Part shown: positions 26,170-34,208 of the stretch, one piece after another
Layout of the letters: each line of letters starts with the position of its first letter
Numbering within the stretch: the first letter of the stretch is position 1
Translations under genes and position numbers: made by a program
Assembly: GCA_017445845.1 (NCBI GenBank)
Contig: JAFSRY010000023.1
Span: forward strand, 36,717-100,716
DNA from: Prevotella sp.
Lineage (GTDB): Bacteria > Bacteroidota > Bacteroidia > Bacteroidales > Bacteroidaceae
Length of the DNA stretch: 64,000 bases
Direction: 5' to 3'
Notes under the pieces: generated by a model
What the model was told of the DNA's origin: nothing
What the model saw: the letters and a program-made list of their open reading frames with translations, nothing else
Database searches by the model: none

Positions 26170-28266
26170 TTACATCGCATGGGCGTAGTATCGGCGTGCG
26201 GCCTCTTCCTGTCGTGCCTGAGAGAAGTTGGAGACGCGCTTGAGATAGCCGATGATACGGGTCATGTAGTCGATGTTCTTCGAGTGGCAGCAGGGGCACT
26301 CCTTCAGATAACGCTTGTCGATGTGTCCACAGTCGTTGCAGACGGTGTTGGGAATGTTGAACGTGAAGTAGTTGCAGCCTTCCTTTGCCGCCACCTTCAG
26401 CAGCTGTGCATACTGCTGCTTCGAGAGGTGTTCGTCGAGGTTCATGTGCAGGGCCGAGCCTCCGGTGAGGTGTTCGATATAGGGAGCTCCGTGCAGTTTG
26501 AACTTGTCGATGATGGAGAGTGAGTCGTCCTCAACGACATAGAAATAGGAATTATAGCAGTCGCGCGGCACGAAGTAGCCGTCCTCACGGTCCCACTTGG
26601 CGTGCTTGACGCCGACGTTCTCGGCGGGTATCATCTCACAGTTGAACATGACGTCCTTGGTGCGATACTGACGGTTGTATTTCTCGATGAGGCTGAGGAT
26701 GCCCTGCACGAACTTCTGATAGTCGTCATTGGGCGTAATCTTCAGGCCCATGAACTCGGCTGCCTCGACGAGGCCGTTGATGCCGATGGTGAGGTACTGC
26801 CGGGCGATGTTGATATATCCTGCATCGAAGAGCGGCAGCATTCCGTGAGCCTGCAGTTCCTTGAGGTTCTCGTTATAGGCGAGCTGCACCTTGTGGCAGA
26901 GGTCGATGATGTGTCCGAGGAACTCCAGATAGTCCTGGTCGTGGTTCACGGCATACTGAATGCATCGGTTGAGGTTGATGGTGAGTACGCTTTTCGAACC
27001 TGTCGAGACGCCGCCGGCTCCGAGCGTATAGCTGAAGCCGTTGTCGGTAATCTCGTTGCGCAGACGGCAGCACGACGACAGCGAGTCGGCATTGTCACTC
27101 ATATAGGTGAAGAAGGAGTGGCCTTCGGAATACATCTCTGCCGTGAAGTCGCCCCACTCGGGATCCTTCGGCTCGCCATTCTCGTCGGTGAGCAGTGCCA
27201 TCGTCTCCACGGGGAAGGTCAGCAGCGTCTTGGTGCGCTCGTTGTTGAACCACTTCATGAAGCGCTTCTGCAACCATGACAGGCCTTCCCAGTCGGGCTG
27301 TGAGCCGTCGGGGAAATAGAACTCGCCGAAGATGCTCTCGAAGTAGTAGCGGTCGTAGTAGGCGACATTCCAGAACACTGCCTGATAGTTGCGGGCACCG
27401 GTGGGCTGGTTCAGCGTGTAGACAATCTGCTCAAAGCAGTCGGTGATGACCTTGTCGATGGTGCGCTGCTTCAGGCTGAGGTCGACGACGCGGTCGGGCG
27501 TCTTATAATAGTCTTTACCATATTCGAGACCTATGAAATAGTTCATATACATCAGGAACTCTGGTGTGGCGCAGGCACAGCTGAGCATGGAACTGACCAT
27601 GAAGACCATGTTGACGAAGCCACCGCAGAAGCTCTTCAGGTTGGTCGGTGCGGTGGAGTTGCCGCCAATGGAGGCTGTACCGCCGATGAGCCACGGATAC
27701 ATGGTGATGGAGGCGCAATAGTTGGCGAGGCTCGTCTCGTCGTTCTTATAGATGAAGTGATGGGTCAGCAGGTCGATGTATTCGTCGGCCAACTGCTTGC
27801 CATACATCTTCTTGATGCGGTCGGTGAGCAGGCGGCGGTTCAAACGGATGAAATTCGACTTGGGCAGCTCGCCGATGAGCGTTGCAATATTTTTGTGCTC
27901 GACATTGGCGTTGGCGTCATATTTTGAACCAGTTGCCGCATTGACCGATTCACAATAATCTGACAGAAACTGAAGCTTCTGCAGCGTCTCGCGGTCCTCG
28001 GTGTGCTGCTGGCGATAGAGCATAAACGACTTGGCCACCTTGTAGTAGCCTTCGCGCATAAGGGCCTCTTCCACTTGGTTCTGTATGTCTTCCACCTTGA
28101 TATCTTCCTTAATGTCTAAGTGACTGATTATCTTCGATATAGCACCAAGGTCGGCAGGTTCATCCACACTCTCGAATGCCTTGATGATGGCATTCATGAT
28201 TTTGTCTAACGAAAAGCGATCTTTCGAGCCGTCACGCTTTGTGATGGTAAAGTTTTTGATTTCCAT
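26170..28266 (-). CDS. nrdD: Anaerobic (class III) ribonucleoside-triphosphate reductase, first copy
   Basis: A 698-residue glycyl-radical enzyme making dNTPs without oxygen. An N-terminal ATP-cone (ITKRDGSKDRFSLDKIMNAI) gives allosteric control. The body carries GGTASIGGNSTAP and SMLSCACATPEF. The C-terminus has a four-Cys zinc site (VCNDCGHIDKRYLKECPCCHS) and the glycyl-radical loop (TRIIGYLKRVSN), then an unusual extra tail (SQARQEEAARRYYAHAM). It is co-transcribed with nrdG1. It differs substantially in sequence from the second NrdD (47323), so the two are distinct subfamilies rather than a recent duplication. Confidence 0.94.
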   Translation of the reverse strand: MEIKNFTITKRDGSKDRFSLDKIMNAIIKAFESVDEPADLGAISKIISHLDIKEDIKVEDIQNQVEEALMREGYYKVAKSFMLYRQQHTEDRETLQKLQFLSDYCESVNAATGSKYDANANVEHKNIATLIGELPKSNFIRLNRRLLTDRIKKMYGKQLADEYIDLLTHHFIYKNDETSLANYCASITMYPWLIGGTASIGGNSTAPTNLKSFCGGFVNMVFMVSSMLSCACATPEFLMYMNYFIGLEYGKDYYKTPDRVVDLSLKQRTIDKVITDCFEQIVYTLNQPTGARNYQAVFWNVAYYDRYYFESIFGEFYFPDGSQPDWEGLSWLQKRFMKWFNNERTKTLLTFPVETMALLTDENGEPKDPEWGDFTAEMYSEGHSFFTYMSDNADSLSSCCRLRNEITDNGFSYTLGAGGVSTGSKSVLTINLNRCIQYAVNHDQDYLEFLGHIIDLCHKVQLAYNENLKELQAHGMLPLFDAGYINIARQYLTIGINGLVEAAEFMGLKITPNDDYQKFVQGILSLIEKYNRQYRTKDVMFNCEMIPAENVGVKHAKWDREDGYFVPRDCYNSYFYVVEDDSLSIIDKFKLHGAPYIEHLTGGSALHMNLDEHLSKQQYAQLLKVAAKEGCNYFTFNIPNTVCNDCGHIDKRYLKECPCCHSKNIDYMTRIIGYLKRVSNFSQARQEEAARRYYAHAM

Positions 28267-28387
28267 AAGTCCTGAAATATATGTTTTTTATTAAGTAGCA
28301 AAGACTCAGAAAGTCGTCCGTTTTGGACAACTTTTTCGTTTTCAGTCTTCAAAAAGTTTTCCCTTTTAGTCAACTTTTTACCGTTTG

Positions 28388-28395
28388 CAAAGATA
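28388..28395 (-). promoter_or_regulatory. -7 box of nrdD1-nrdG1
   Basis: Minus-strand TATCTTTG matches TAnnTTTG. It gives a long leader of ~115 nt rich in A/T runs before the nrdD1 ATG, leaving room for regulation. No good TTTG is seen at -33. Confidence 0.55.
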
Positions 28396-28680
28396 CGAAA
28401 TTTCCCCTTATGCCCTACTATATTAATTCTAAAAAAATCTTAAACGGTATGACTTTTCTTACTTCTTTACAAAATCGCATCTGAGGAAAGTCTGCACATG
28501 CGAGCAGGGGTCAATGAGCCTCAAGCCCTTTGCCGGCATGGGGTTAATGCTCATTCGGGGAGGGGTGTTTTCATAGCATTTCGGGTGCCGACGGGCAGCA
28601 TCGGCATCGGCGGCAGCATGATGTCACCATCATCTCAAAAACAGAAACTGATGCTTCCAAACATTGCGAGCACCCTTTAC

Positions 28681-28808
28681 AAGCACTGTCAATCCCCTTT
28701 CCAAGCACTGCTAATCCTCTTTACAAGCACTGCTAATCCTCTTAACAAGCACTGTTAATCCCCTTTCCAACCACTGTTAATCCCCTTTCCAACCACTGTT
28801 AATACTTC
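28681..28808. repeat. 22-bp period array, type B (nearly 6 units)
   Basis: Units start at 28681, 28703, 28725, 28747, 28769 and 28791 (last one partial). The unit begins AAGCACTG or AACCACTG, continues nTAATCCnCTT and ends ACC, TCC or similar. Copies differ at a few positions. Related units with the same period recur at 50100-50209. Confidence 0.92.
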
Positions 28809-28863
28809 CGATGCTTTTTAATCACATGTTTCCTGCATGAAAGCCACCGAACGGCCAAAGCTC

Positions 28864-29874
28864 CTACTTTCCTCGTGGCGGCAGCAACAGATAGTTGTCA
28901 AGGATGGCGACAATGGTCTCGGGAGTCTGTCGCGGCAACAGCCGCACATGAGGTCCGTCGGCACTGGGCTCCCAGGTGTTACTGCCGTCTTCGGCAACAC
29001 GGATGGTTCCGCGTTCGGTGTCGAAGTAGGGCTGCGCTCCCTTGACTGCCACGAGAACGGCGGTAAGGTCCCAGCTCTGACGACCTTCGGGATTGTCTTG
29101 CGGGAGGGCGAGGGCATAGACATCCTTAATGGGGTTCATCGTATCGGCGACCTGACTGACCTTCAGGCCCGTCCGGATGGTTTCACCAATCTCCCAACCA
29201 CTGAAGATAATCTCGGTGGGCCACTCGTTGAGAGCATCATAGCTGGCAGCGGCATCCTTCCACACATTGAACTCACGACCCTCGGGAAAGCCTCCTGCCA
29301 TCGAGACGAGGCGCAACACTTTCTGACCGACCAGTTGCCGGCCGTCCAAGGGACTGTACTCGTCGCCTTCAGACTGCAACAGGTCGCGCATATTGGTAAA
29401 GAAGCCTACGGTGCAGATGACGATGCTGTGGTCGTCGGCCTTGCTGAGGAGACGACGATAGAGTGTCACGGCATCCTCAGCCTCGGAGGTGGCCTGGATG
29501 CGATGAGGATACTTGTCCGTCAACAGTTGTGCCCAGCTGGGGTTATGGCTGTCGCCGTCGCTGACACCACCCTCACTCTTCGGGGCACCGAGTGGGATGT
29601 CCGGGCGACCATAGTAAGTATTGATGACATCGGCGCAGGGCAGCACCTGCTCGTTGTGGTTAGAAGATGCTACTGCCATGATGTTGACCAGTCCGCTGTC
29701 GGCTAAGGCGTGCATGACGGCCATCGCACCTACATCGTCGTAGTCGGGGCCGAGGTCAGTATCGAAAATCAAATTCACCGGCTCGGTCGCCGACGCTGCC
29801 TTTTTTCCATTCGAACAAGCACCAAGCACCAGCGGTGCAAGGACCAAAAGGCTAATGACTCTTGCTGTCTTCAT
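28864..29874 (-). CDS. Exported nucleoside hydrolase (IUNH family lipoprotein)
   Basis: A 336-residue lipoprotein (lipobox LVLGAC). The N-terminal IUNH motif is IFDTDLGPDYDDVGAM (Asp38, Asp40, Asp44-46-47), the calcium and ribose binding cluster. GG-type and His-containing segments follow (VICTVGFFTNMRDLL; EIIFSGWEIGETI). Nucleoside hydrolases split nucleosides into base and ribose. Surface or periplasmic location, and the neighbouring alkaline phosphatase and EEP phosphodiesterase, suggest a role in salvaging extracellular nucleotides. A 15-bp-arm hairpin separates it from the upstream glycosidase gene. Confidence 0.85.
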   Translation of the reverse strand: MKTARVISLLVLAPLVLGACSNGKKAASATEPVNLIFDTDLGPDYDDVGAMAVMHALADSGLVNIMAVASSNHNEQVLPCADVINTYYGRPDIPLGAPKSEGGVSDGDSHNPSWAQLLTDKYPHRIQATSEAEDAVTLYRRLLSKADDHSIVICTVGFFTNMRDLLQSEGDEYSPLDGRQLVGQKVLRLVSMAGGFPEGREFNVWKDAAASYDALNEWPTEIIFSGWEIGETIRTGLKVSQVADTMNPIKDVYALALPQDNPEGRQSWDLTAVLVAVKGAQPYFDTERGTIRVAEDGSNTWEPSADGPHVRLLPRQTPETIVAILDNYLLLPPRGK

Positions 29875-29903
29875 AAGGTCTATTCAAAAATGTTTTTTAA
29901 AGG

Positions 29904-29948
29904 GACCTTAAAGACCTTGAGGTTCTTACCCCTAAGGTCTTTAAGGTC
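29904..29948 (-). terminator. Hairpin between the glycosidase and nucleoside hydrolase genes
   Basis: Perfect 15-bp arms (GACCTTAAAGACCTT at 29904-29918 and its complement at 29934-29948) with a 15-nt loop. The T-run is weak, so it may be a partial terminator or processing site between the two co-oriented genes. Confidence 0.6.
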
Positions 29949-29966
29949 TTTAGCGCATTAATAGAA

Positions 29967-31574
29967 TCAGATAGTTTGCTGCCCGGCCTTCACTTCGGCT
30001 TCAGCGGTCTGTCCGTTGCCCCAGATGATGGTGACCTTGAAGGGCACATCGGTCTTGATGGTCACCTTCGGGCGGTCGTTGGCATTGTTGCGCTTACCGA
30101 CCTTGATGCTCACCTGTCCGTTCTCGCCGAGGGGATAGCGGTCGATGCCGTAGCCGTCGGTCAGGTGGACATCGATGGTCATGCGGCCTTCTTCCATGTC
30201 GGCACGGATGCCGAAGATATACTCAATGAGCTCGGCAATGGGCGGCAGGCCCGTCCAACCGACAAAGTCCTTGCGGGCCATGAAGCCAGGCTCGGTGCCT
30301 TCGGGAGCGTAGTACTCGAAGAAGGTGCCGGTCTTCTTGTATACTTCGAAGACGTTCTGATAGTGGTTCGTTACGATGTCCCATGCCAGGTCGCGATAAC
30401 CTTTGTTGACCAGGCCGGAGATGAGCATGTAGTTGGCTCCGGGCCATACGCCGCCCACCCAGTAGCGACCGTTGGCCTTATACTTCGGATGGCTATACGA
30501 CAGAGACGGACAGCGATGGGGACGGTTGAACTTCGTCGTGTCGGAGAGGTGGCTCACCAGACGGTCCAGACGGTCCTTCGACAGCACGTTGGTATGGAGC
30601 ACCCAGTAGGCATAGATGCCCTGCGTGGTCGACAGCGACTCGTCGTCATACTGATCGTAGAGGAAGCCATCCTCGTCGCTCCACATGTGTTCGTTGATAT
30701 AGGCTGTCATGCGCTTGATGTCGTCCTCGAACTCCTCTATCTCCTGCCAGCGCTCCAGATAGAAGCCCATCTTCAGCAGCTGGTCGGCTACCATGATCTG
30801 CTGCAGACAGGCATCGAGCCATATCATGTGGCCGTTGCTATAGATGGTATTATACTTGTCCTGCACGCGCGGCATATTATCCATGCCGGTTCCCCAGCCG
30901 CTCGACCAATACATGCCGTTGCGCCAGGTATGGTTGAGCTTCAGCCACTTGTAATAGGCAGCCAACACAGGGAATACCTTGTTCAGACGGTTGTCGTCGC
31001 CGAACTGGGTGTAGTAGAGCCATTCCGACCAGGGCAAGATGTTCGGACCCGTCGACGTGGGGTCGTAGCGTCCGAAGCAGTCGCTGCCATCGGCCCGTAT
31101 CTCACGGCAGATGAAGCCGTCGGGATGCTGCTTGGCATAGAAGTTGTCGAGGGTCTTCTGGAAGGGGAAGAAGGCCTTTCCGTAGCGGCAGAACATCGTG
31201 ATGAAGGCACAGTCCCACATGAAGATGTTACCATTGTAGGCAGGTGAGATATAGGGTGTGACGAAGCCAGAGTCGTCGAGTGGCTGCGACACATTGGTCA
31301 GGCCAATCTGCCAAGCCTTCCAATACATCTCAATCTCCTTCTCGTGGCCATCCCAATAGGGTGCGGGCAGGATTTTCTTGGCCTGCTCGAAGGTACCGGG
31401 CTTCTGGTGTTCGACCTTTGCCGTACGGAAATGGTTCTCTGCCACCAAAGGTTCCCTGACATAGGTGTCCTTATACGGCAGTTTATACAACGGAGAACCC
31501 GATGATATCAGGTTCTGCGCCTGCATACCTACTGTCGTCAAAAAAAAGACTCCAATAATAATTTGATTCCTCAT
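29967..31574 (-). CDS. Exported trehalase-like / MGH1-type glycoside hydrolase (GH37/GH63 clan)
   Basis: A 535-residue protein with a signal peptide (IIIGVFFLTTVGMQA-Q) and an (alpha/alpha)6-barrel of the GH63/GH37/MGH1 type. Supporting segments: YNGNIFMWDCAFITMFCRYG, TGPNILPWSEWLYY, WSSGWGTGMDNMPR, RYWVGGVWPGANYMLI and TFFEYYAPEG. The acidic pair expected for catalysis is likely within MWDCAF/SGWGTGMD and EYYAPEG. Enzymes of this fold act on alpha-linked glucosides, trehalose or mannosylglycerate; the substrate here is unknown. Its start is 44 bp from the inverted-repeat element carrying the GxxExxY gene. Confidence 0.82.
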   Translation of the reverse strand: MRNQIIIGVFFLTTVGMQAQNLISSGSPLYKLPYKDTYVREPLVAENHFRTAKVEHQKPGTFEQAKKILPAPYWDGHEKEIEMYWKAWQIGLTNVSQPLDDSGFVTPYISPAYNGNIFMWDCAFITMFCRYGKAFFPFQKTLDNFYAKQHPDGFICREIRADGSDCFGRYDPTSTGPNILPWSEWLYYTQFGDDNRLNKVFPVLAAYYKWLKLNHTWRNGMYWSSGWGTGMDNMPRVQDKYNTIYSNGHMIWLDACLQQIMVADQLLKMGFYLERWQEIEEFEDDIKRMTAYINEHMWSDEDGFLYDQYDDESLSTTQGIYAYWVLHTNVLSKDRLDRLVSHLSDTTKFNRPHRCPSLSYSHPKYKANGRYWVGGVWPGANYMLISGLVNKGYRDLAWDIVTNHYQNVFEVYKKTGTFFEYYAPEGTEPGFMARKDFVGWTGLPPIAELIEYIFGIRADMEEGRMTIDVHLTDGYGIDRYPLGENGQVSIKVGKRNNANDRPKVTIKTDVPFKVTIIWGNGQTAEAEVKAGQQTI

Positions 31575-31617
31575 ATTTCTTTATTTCTATAGTGTTTTAC
31601 GTTTCCGCTAATGGTTC

Positions 31618-32115
31618 TAAGCCTCCGAAAATCTTCAAAAATCAAACAAAAATTTAAATCTCTATTACATCTATCAATTCGCAGGTATTAACATTCTCAT
31701 CATAAAAATATTTCTCTGACCGGACACCATCTGGGCCAAAATTAATCAACATCCCATAAGATGTATGAGTCAAACGCATGTAATTGAATAACTGCAGACG
31801 ATGTTCTGGACCTAAGTTGTCGACTGTCTTTAATTCTAAGATGACTTTTCTGTTGACCATCAAGTCTATACGATAAGTTTTGTCAAGTCGGTGACCTTTA
31901 TAGTAGATAGGCAACATTACCTCATGTTCTACCTTCATGCCTGCTTGTTCGAGTTCCCACTCCAAGGCAGCTTCATAGGCACTTTCTAAAAGTCCGTAAT
32001 CTAACTCATTATAGACATCGTAGGCCTTCCCCGTAATCAAATAGGATAAAGTTCCTCTTCGCTCTTTCATCAATTTTAAATTTTTGTCGTATTTTTGACG
32101 ATTTTCGGAGGCTTA
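31618..32115. mobile_element. 498-bp terminal-inverted-repeat unit carrying a GxxExxY gene
   Basis: Left arm 31618-31658 and right arm 32075-32115 are inverted repeats matching at 37 of 41 positions; the outer 16 bases are identical (TAAGCCTCCGAAAATC). The only gene inside has its stop codon within the left arm and its ATG 5 bp from the right arm, so the unit is gene plus ends and nothing else. It is more AT-rich than the surrounding genes. No certain target-site duplication is visible. It resembles a non-autonomous transposable unit or a nuclease cassette. Confidence 0.75.
31654..32070 (-). CDS. GxxExxY family protein (PD-(D/E)XK nuclease-like)
   Basis: From the ATG at 32070 (a TTG three bases upstream is possible) the protein has 138 residues. 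It shows the family signature GLLESAY (Gly26, Glu29, Tyr32), the nuclease-type triad YRIDLMVNRKVILELK (Asp69, Glu79, Lys81), then QLFNYMRLT and GMLINFG, the standard order in GxxExxY proteins (PDDEXK_3). The function of the family is unproven. The gene lies between 41-bp inverted repeats and its stop codon is inside the left one. Codon composition is AT-rich relative to the glycosidase and phosphatase genes on either side, fitting acquisition by transfer. Confidence 0.9.
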   Translation of the reverse strand: MKERRGTLSYLITGKAYDVYNELDYGLLESAYEAALEWELEQAGMKVEHEVMLPIYYKGHRLDKTYRIDLMVNRKVILELKTVDNLGPEHRLQLFNYMRLTHTSYGMLINFGPDGVRSEKYFYDENVNTCELIDVIEI

Positions 32116-32149
32116 ACAGACCGAGGCTAAACTCTGTTTGCGGGTAACC

Positions 32150-33277
32150 TTACATGTTCATCAGCCGCTTAATCTTCCAAAAGATTTCGGTGTTGCTGTA
32201 GAATCCTGTGAAGTTTTCGGAACCGGGACCGAAGGCATACACGGGCACCATCGTGCCGGTATGGTCCTTGCTGGAGAAGTTGCCCTTCACGGTCCCTGTG
32301 GCCAGGTCGCCGCCATGAACGGTCAGTCCACCCGTCTCGTGGTCGGCAGTGATGACGACCAGCGTCTCGCCGTCGCGTGCTGCCCACTTGAACACCTCAC
32401 CGATGGTGTGGTCGAAGTCCAGCGTCTCCTTCATCAGCATCGGCAGGTCGTTGAAGTGGCCATAGTCGTCGAGCTGTGAACCTTCTATCATCATGAAGAA
32501 ACCTTTCTTGTTCTTGCTCATCAGGTCCATGCCGCGCACGGAGGCCCGCGCCAGCATGTCGCCGCGCTCGTCGGGCAACGGCGTGTCGACCTCAAAGGGT
32601 ACGCACCACTGACGCGCATTGTCATAACTCATCATCTCATCAATGGTCCGGGAGATATGATAGCCTTTGGCTTCAAGCTCGTTGAAAATGTTACGGCCGT
32701 CCTTGCGCTGGATGAACTTGCGGAAACCGCCGCCGAAGACAAAGTCGACATTGCTCTCTGGATAGCAGCCGACGATGTCCTCCTCAAAGTCGCGGTCGAT
32801 GTTATGACCGAGGAAGTCGCCCGGAGTGGCATCCCACAGCCGGCAGGTCACAGCCACGCCGGCATCCTTGCCAGCCTGCTTGGCCAGGTCGATGAGCGTC
32901 GTCAGCGGCTTGCCCTGCGGGTCTACGCCAACGGCATGATAGACGGTCTTATAACCCGTGGCCAGCGAAGTGCCGCCAGAACCGGAGTCAGTGACGAGTC
33001 GGTCGGTGGCAGGTGTTTCAGAAAGACCGGTGGCCTGCGCATTCTCCAGCCACAAATGGCCGCGGTTGCAGGTCCATGCTGCCTGGATGTGCATAAGGCT
33101 CATGCCATCGCCAATCATCAGGACGACATTCTTCACCTTCTTACCTTTCGGTGCCTTGATTTTCTCTACGGTGTAGGGGTTGTCAAACGTAAATGTCTGA
33201 ATGTTGTCTTGCTGGGCAGCTGCCCCCATGGCGCAGGCTGCCAATGCCAAAGTTAATAGAATGTTTTTCATTTTCAT
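32150..33277 (-). CDS. phoA: Exported alkaline phosphatase
   Basis: A 375-residue enzyme with a signal peptide (LALAACAMGAAAQ). Alkaline phosphatase motifs: NVVLMIGDGMS (metal Asp57), RLVTDSGSGGTSLATG with nucleophile Ser98, FFMMIEGSQLDDYGH and VVITADHETGG with metal-binding Asp/His. It hydrolyses phosphomonoesters outside the cytoplasm. Its size is close to compact Bacteroidetes PhoA-type enzymes. It has its own promoter (33307-33337). Together with the EEP phosphodiesterase and nucleoside hydrolase it could complete extracellular nucleotide breakdown. Confidence 0.93.
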   Translation of the reverse strand: MKMKNILLTLALAACAMGAAAQQDNIQTFTFDNPYTVEKIKAPKGKKVKNVVLMIGDGMSLMHIQAAWTCNRGHLWLENAQATGLSETPATDRLVTDSGSGGTSLATGYKTVYHAVGVDPQGKPLTTLIDLAKQAGKDAGVAVTCRLWDATPGDFLGHNIDRDFEEDIVGCYPESNVDFVFGGGFRKFIQRKDGRNIFNELEAKGYHISRTIDEMMSYDNARQWCVPFEVDTPLPDERGDMLARASVRGMDLMSKNKKGFFMMIEGSQLDDYGHFNDLPMLMKETLDFDHTIGEVFKWAARDGETLVVITADHETGGLTVHGGDLATGTVKGNFSSKDHTGTMVPVYAFGPGSENFTGFYSNTEIFWKIKRLMNM

Positions 33278-33306
33278 ATTTTTAATTGTTAATACTATTC
33301 CGTAGG

Positions 33307-33337
33307 CAAAGGTACGAAGAAATCTCCATATAACAAA
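33307..33337 (-). promoter_or_regulatory. Promoter of the alkaline phosphatase gene
   Basis: Minus-strand TTTG (complement of 33334-33337), a 19-bp spacer and TACCTTTG (complement of 33307-33314). The -33 element overlaps the T-run of the preceding gene's terminator. Confidence 0.85.
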
Positions 33338-33369
33338 AAATCCCTGCCTTTTATGCTAAAGACAGGGAT
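33333..33369 (-). terminator. Terminator after the lipoprotein gene at 33400
   Basis: Minus-strand hairpin with ATCCCTG and CTTT paired to AAAG and CAGGGAT (33340-33369), followed by a TTTTTTG run. It lies 31 bp after the lipoprotein stop codon. Confidence 0.8.
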
Positions 33370-33399
33370 AGTTTTTTTGAGATTTCTACATGAGCAGTC

Positions 33400-34197
33400 C
33401 TACTGCACCTCGATAGAAAGACAGAAGGCCGTCTGCGAACCGACAGTCTCGGAAGTGGACTGACGGAGTACATAGTTACTACGGCCTGCCACAAAGAGCG
33501 TATATTCACCTACTGGTTCTGCCACGAAGGACATCCCTATGTTCAACGCAGCCATCTTACTCTTCAGCTGCTCAGCCAAAGCGGTTTTCACCTCGCCCAT
33601 GTAAATGGCTTTATAGGCATTCCCATTGAACTTCTTCAGCGCATCCTCAGCCGCATCAATCTGAGATTGAGACGTGAACTTGACGACCGCCAGCGGCAGG
33701 TCAAGCATCTTCGTCGACTTTGTCATAGAAGGTCCCTGAGTGGGCACAAACTGCAGGAAACAGTCATCGGCAATCTTTTCGGTCTGGACTTTATTGATCT
33801 TATGATTGAGCACGATGGTTGAACCCTCAATGTCATCACCATTGTAACCTTCCATCACAAACGAGCAGAACTTGGCCGACAGGAAAGACAGCTGTGTCGA
33901 AGCATTGACACAGGCTGTAGGGTCGGCATACTTCACAATATCGGTATTATCGACGACGGCCGTCTTGATACCGTTACTCTTGATGTATGCGGCAACGGTC
34001 TCTACGTTGGCATTAGCCGAGGCATCGTCGAGAGAGGTGATATAACAGACATTCAGCGTGTTGTCCCGATTCCACTCCCTCTCTTCAGGAACAGAAGGAC
34101 CATCGGGAGTTTCAGGAGTATCGTCACCACCACAAGCAGCAAACATCAGGCCACCCACGAGCAGCATCATTGTATAAAGGATATTCTTTTTCATCAT
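33400..34197 (-). CDS. Lipoprotein of unknown function in the SusC/D locus
   Basis: A 265-residue lipoprotein (lipobox LMFAAC) with a short acidic linker (GGDDTPETPDGPSVPEE). The mature part starts NTLNVCYITSLDDASANANVETVAAYI and contains SSN-type small residues and a C-terminal beta segment (EPVGEYTLFVAGRSNYVL). I do not recognise a family. It lies 11 bp after the EEP phosphodiesterase gene and ends at a strong terminator, so it is the last gene of the SusC-SusD-EEP operon. Accessory surface lipoproteins in that position often bind the substrate; that is inference only. Confidence 0.7.
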   Translation of the reverse strand: MMKKNILYTMMLLVGGLMFAACGGDDTPETPDGPSVPEEREWNRDNTLNVCYITSLDDASANANVETVAAYIKSNGIKTAVVDNTDIVKYADPTACVNASTQLSFLSAKFCSFVMEGYNGDDIEGSTIVLNHKINKVQTEKIADDCFLQFVPTQGPSMTKSTKMLDLPLAVVKFTSQSQIDAAEDALKKFNGNAYKAIYMGEVKTALAEQLKSKMAALNIGMSFVAEPVGEYTLFVAGRSNYVLRQSTSETVGSQTAFCLSIEVQ

Positions 34198-34208
34198 TTT
34201 CGTCCTCC

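Larger units (their letters stand above)
28267..28863. other. Intergenic region (597 bp) upstream of nrdD1
   Basis: It contains the nrdD1 leader, a -7 box, an AT-rich block, about 170 bp with nothing recognised (28500-28670) and a 22-bp tandem array next to the nucleoside hydrolase stop codon. No credible gene is seen; a short + strand frame that crosses the array looks spurious. Confidence 0.65.

Noticed and set aside
28352-28362. AAAAGTTTTCC shared upstream of nrdD1 (28352) and nrdD2 (47233) as a possible common operator
   Set aside because: The motif is simple AT-rich sequence and lies downstream of the -7 box in one case and upstream in the other, so chance is likely. No NrdR-type box was seen.
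28498-28758. 86-codon + strand frame upstream of nrdD1
   Set aside because: Its C-terminal half is made of the 22-bp repeat, no promoter precedes it and the composition is not protein-like.
28681-28808. Possible CRISPR array
   Set aside because: Units are contiguous with a 22-bp period; there are no unique spacers between repeats and no cas genes nearby.
29976-31247. Long open frame (423 codons) on the + strand
   Set aside because: It is antisense to the trehalase-like glycosidase and is explained by GC-rich third positions of that gene.
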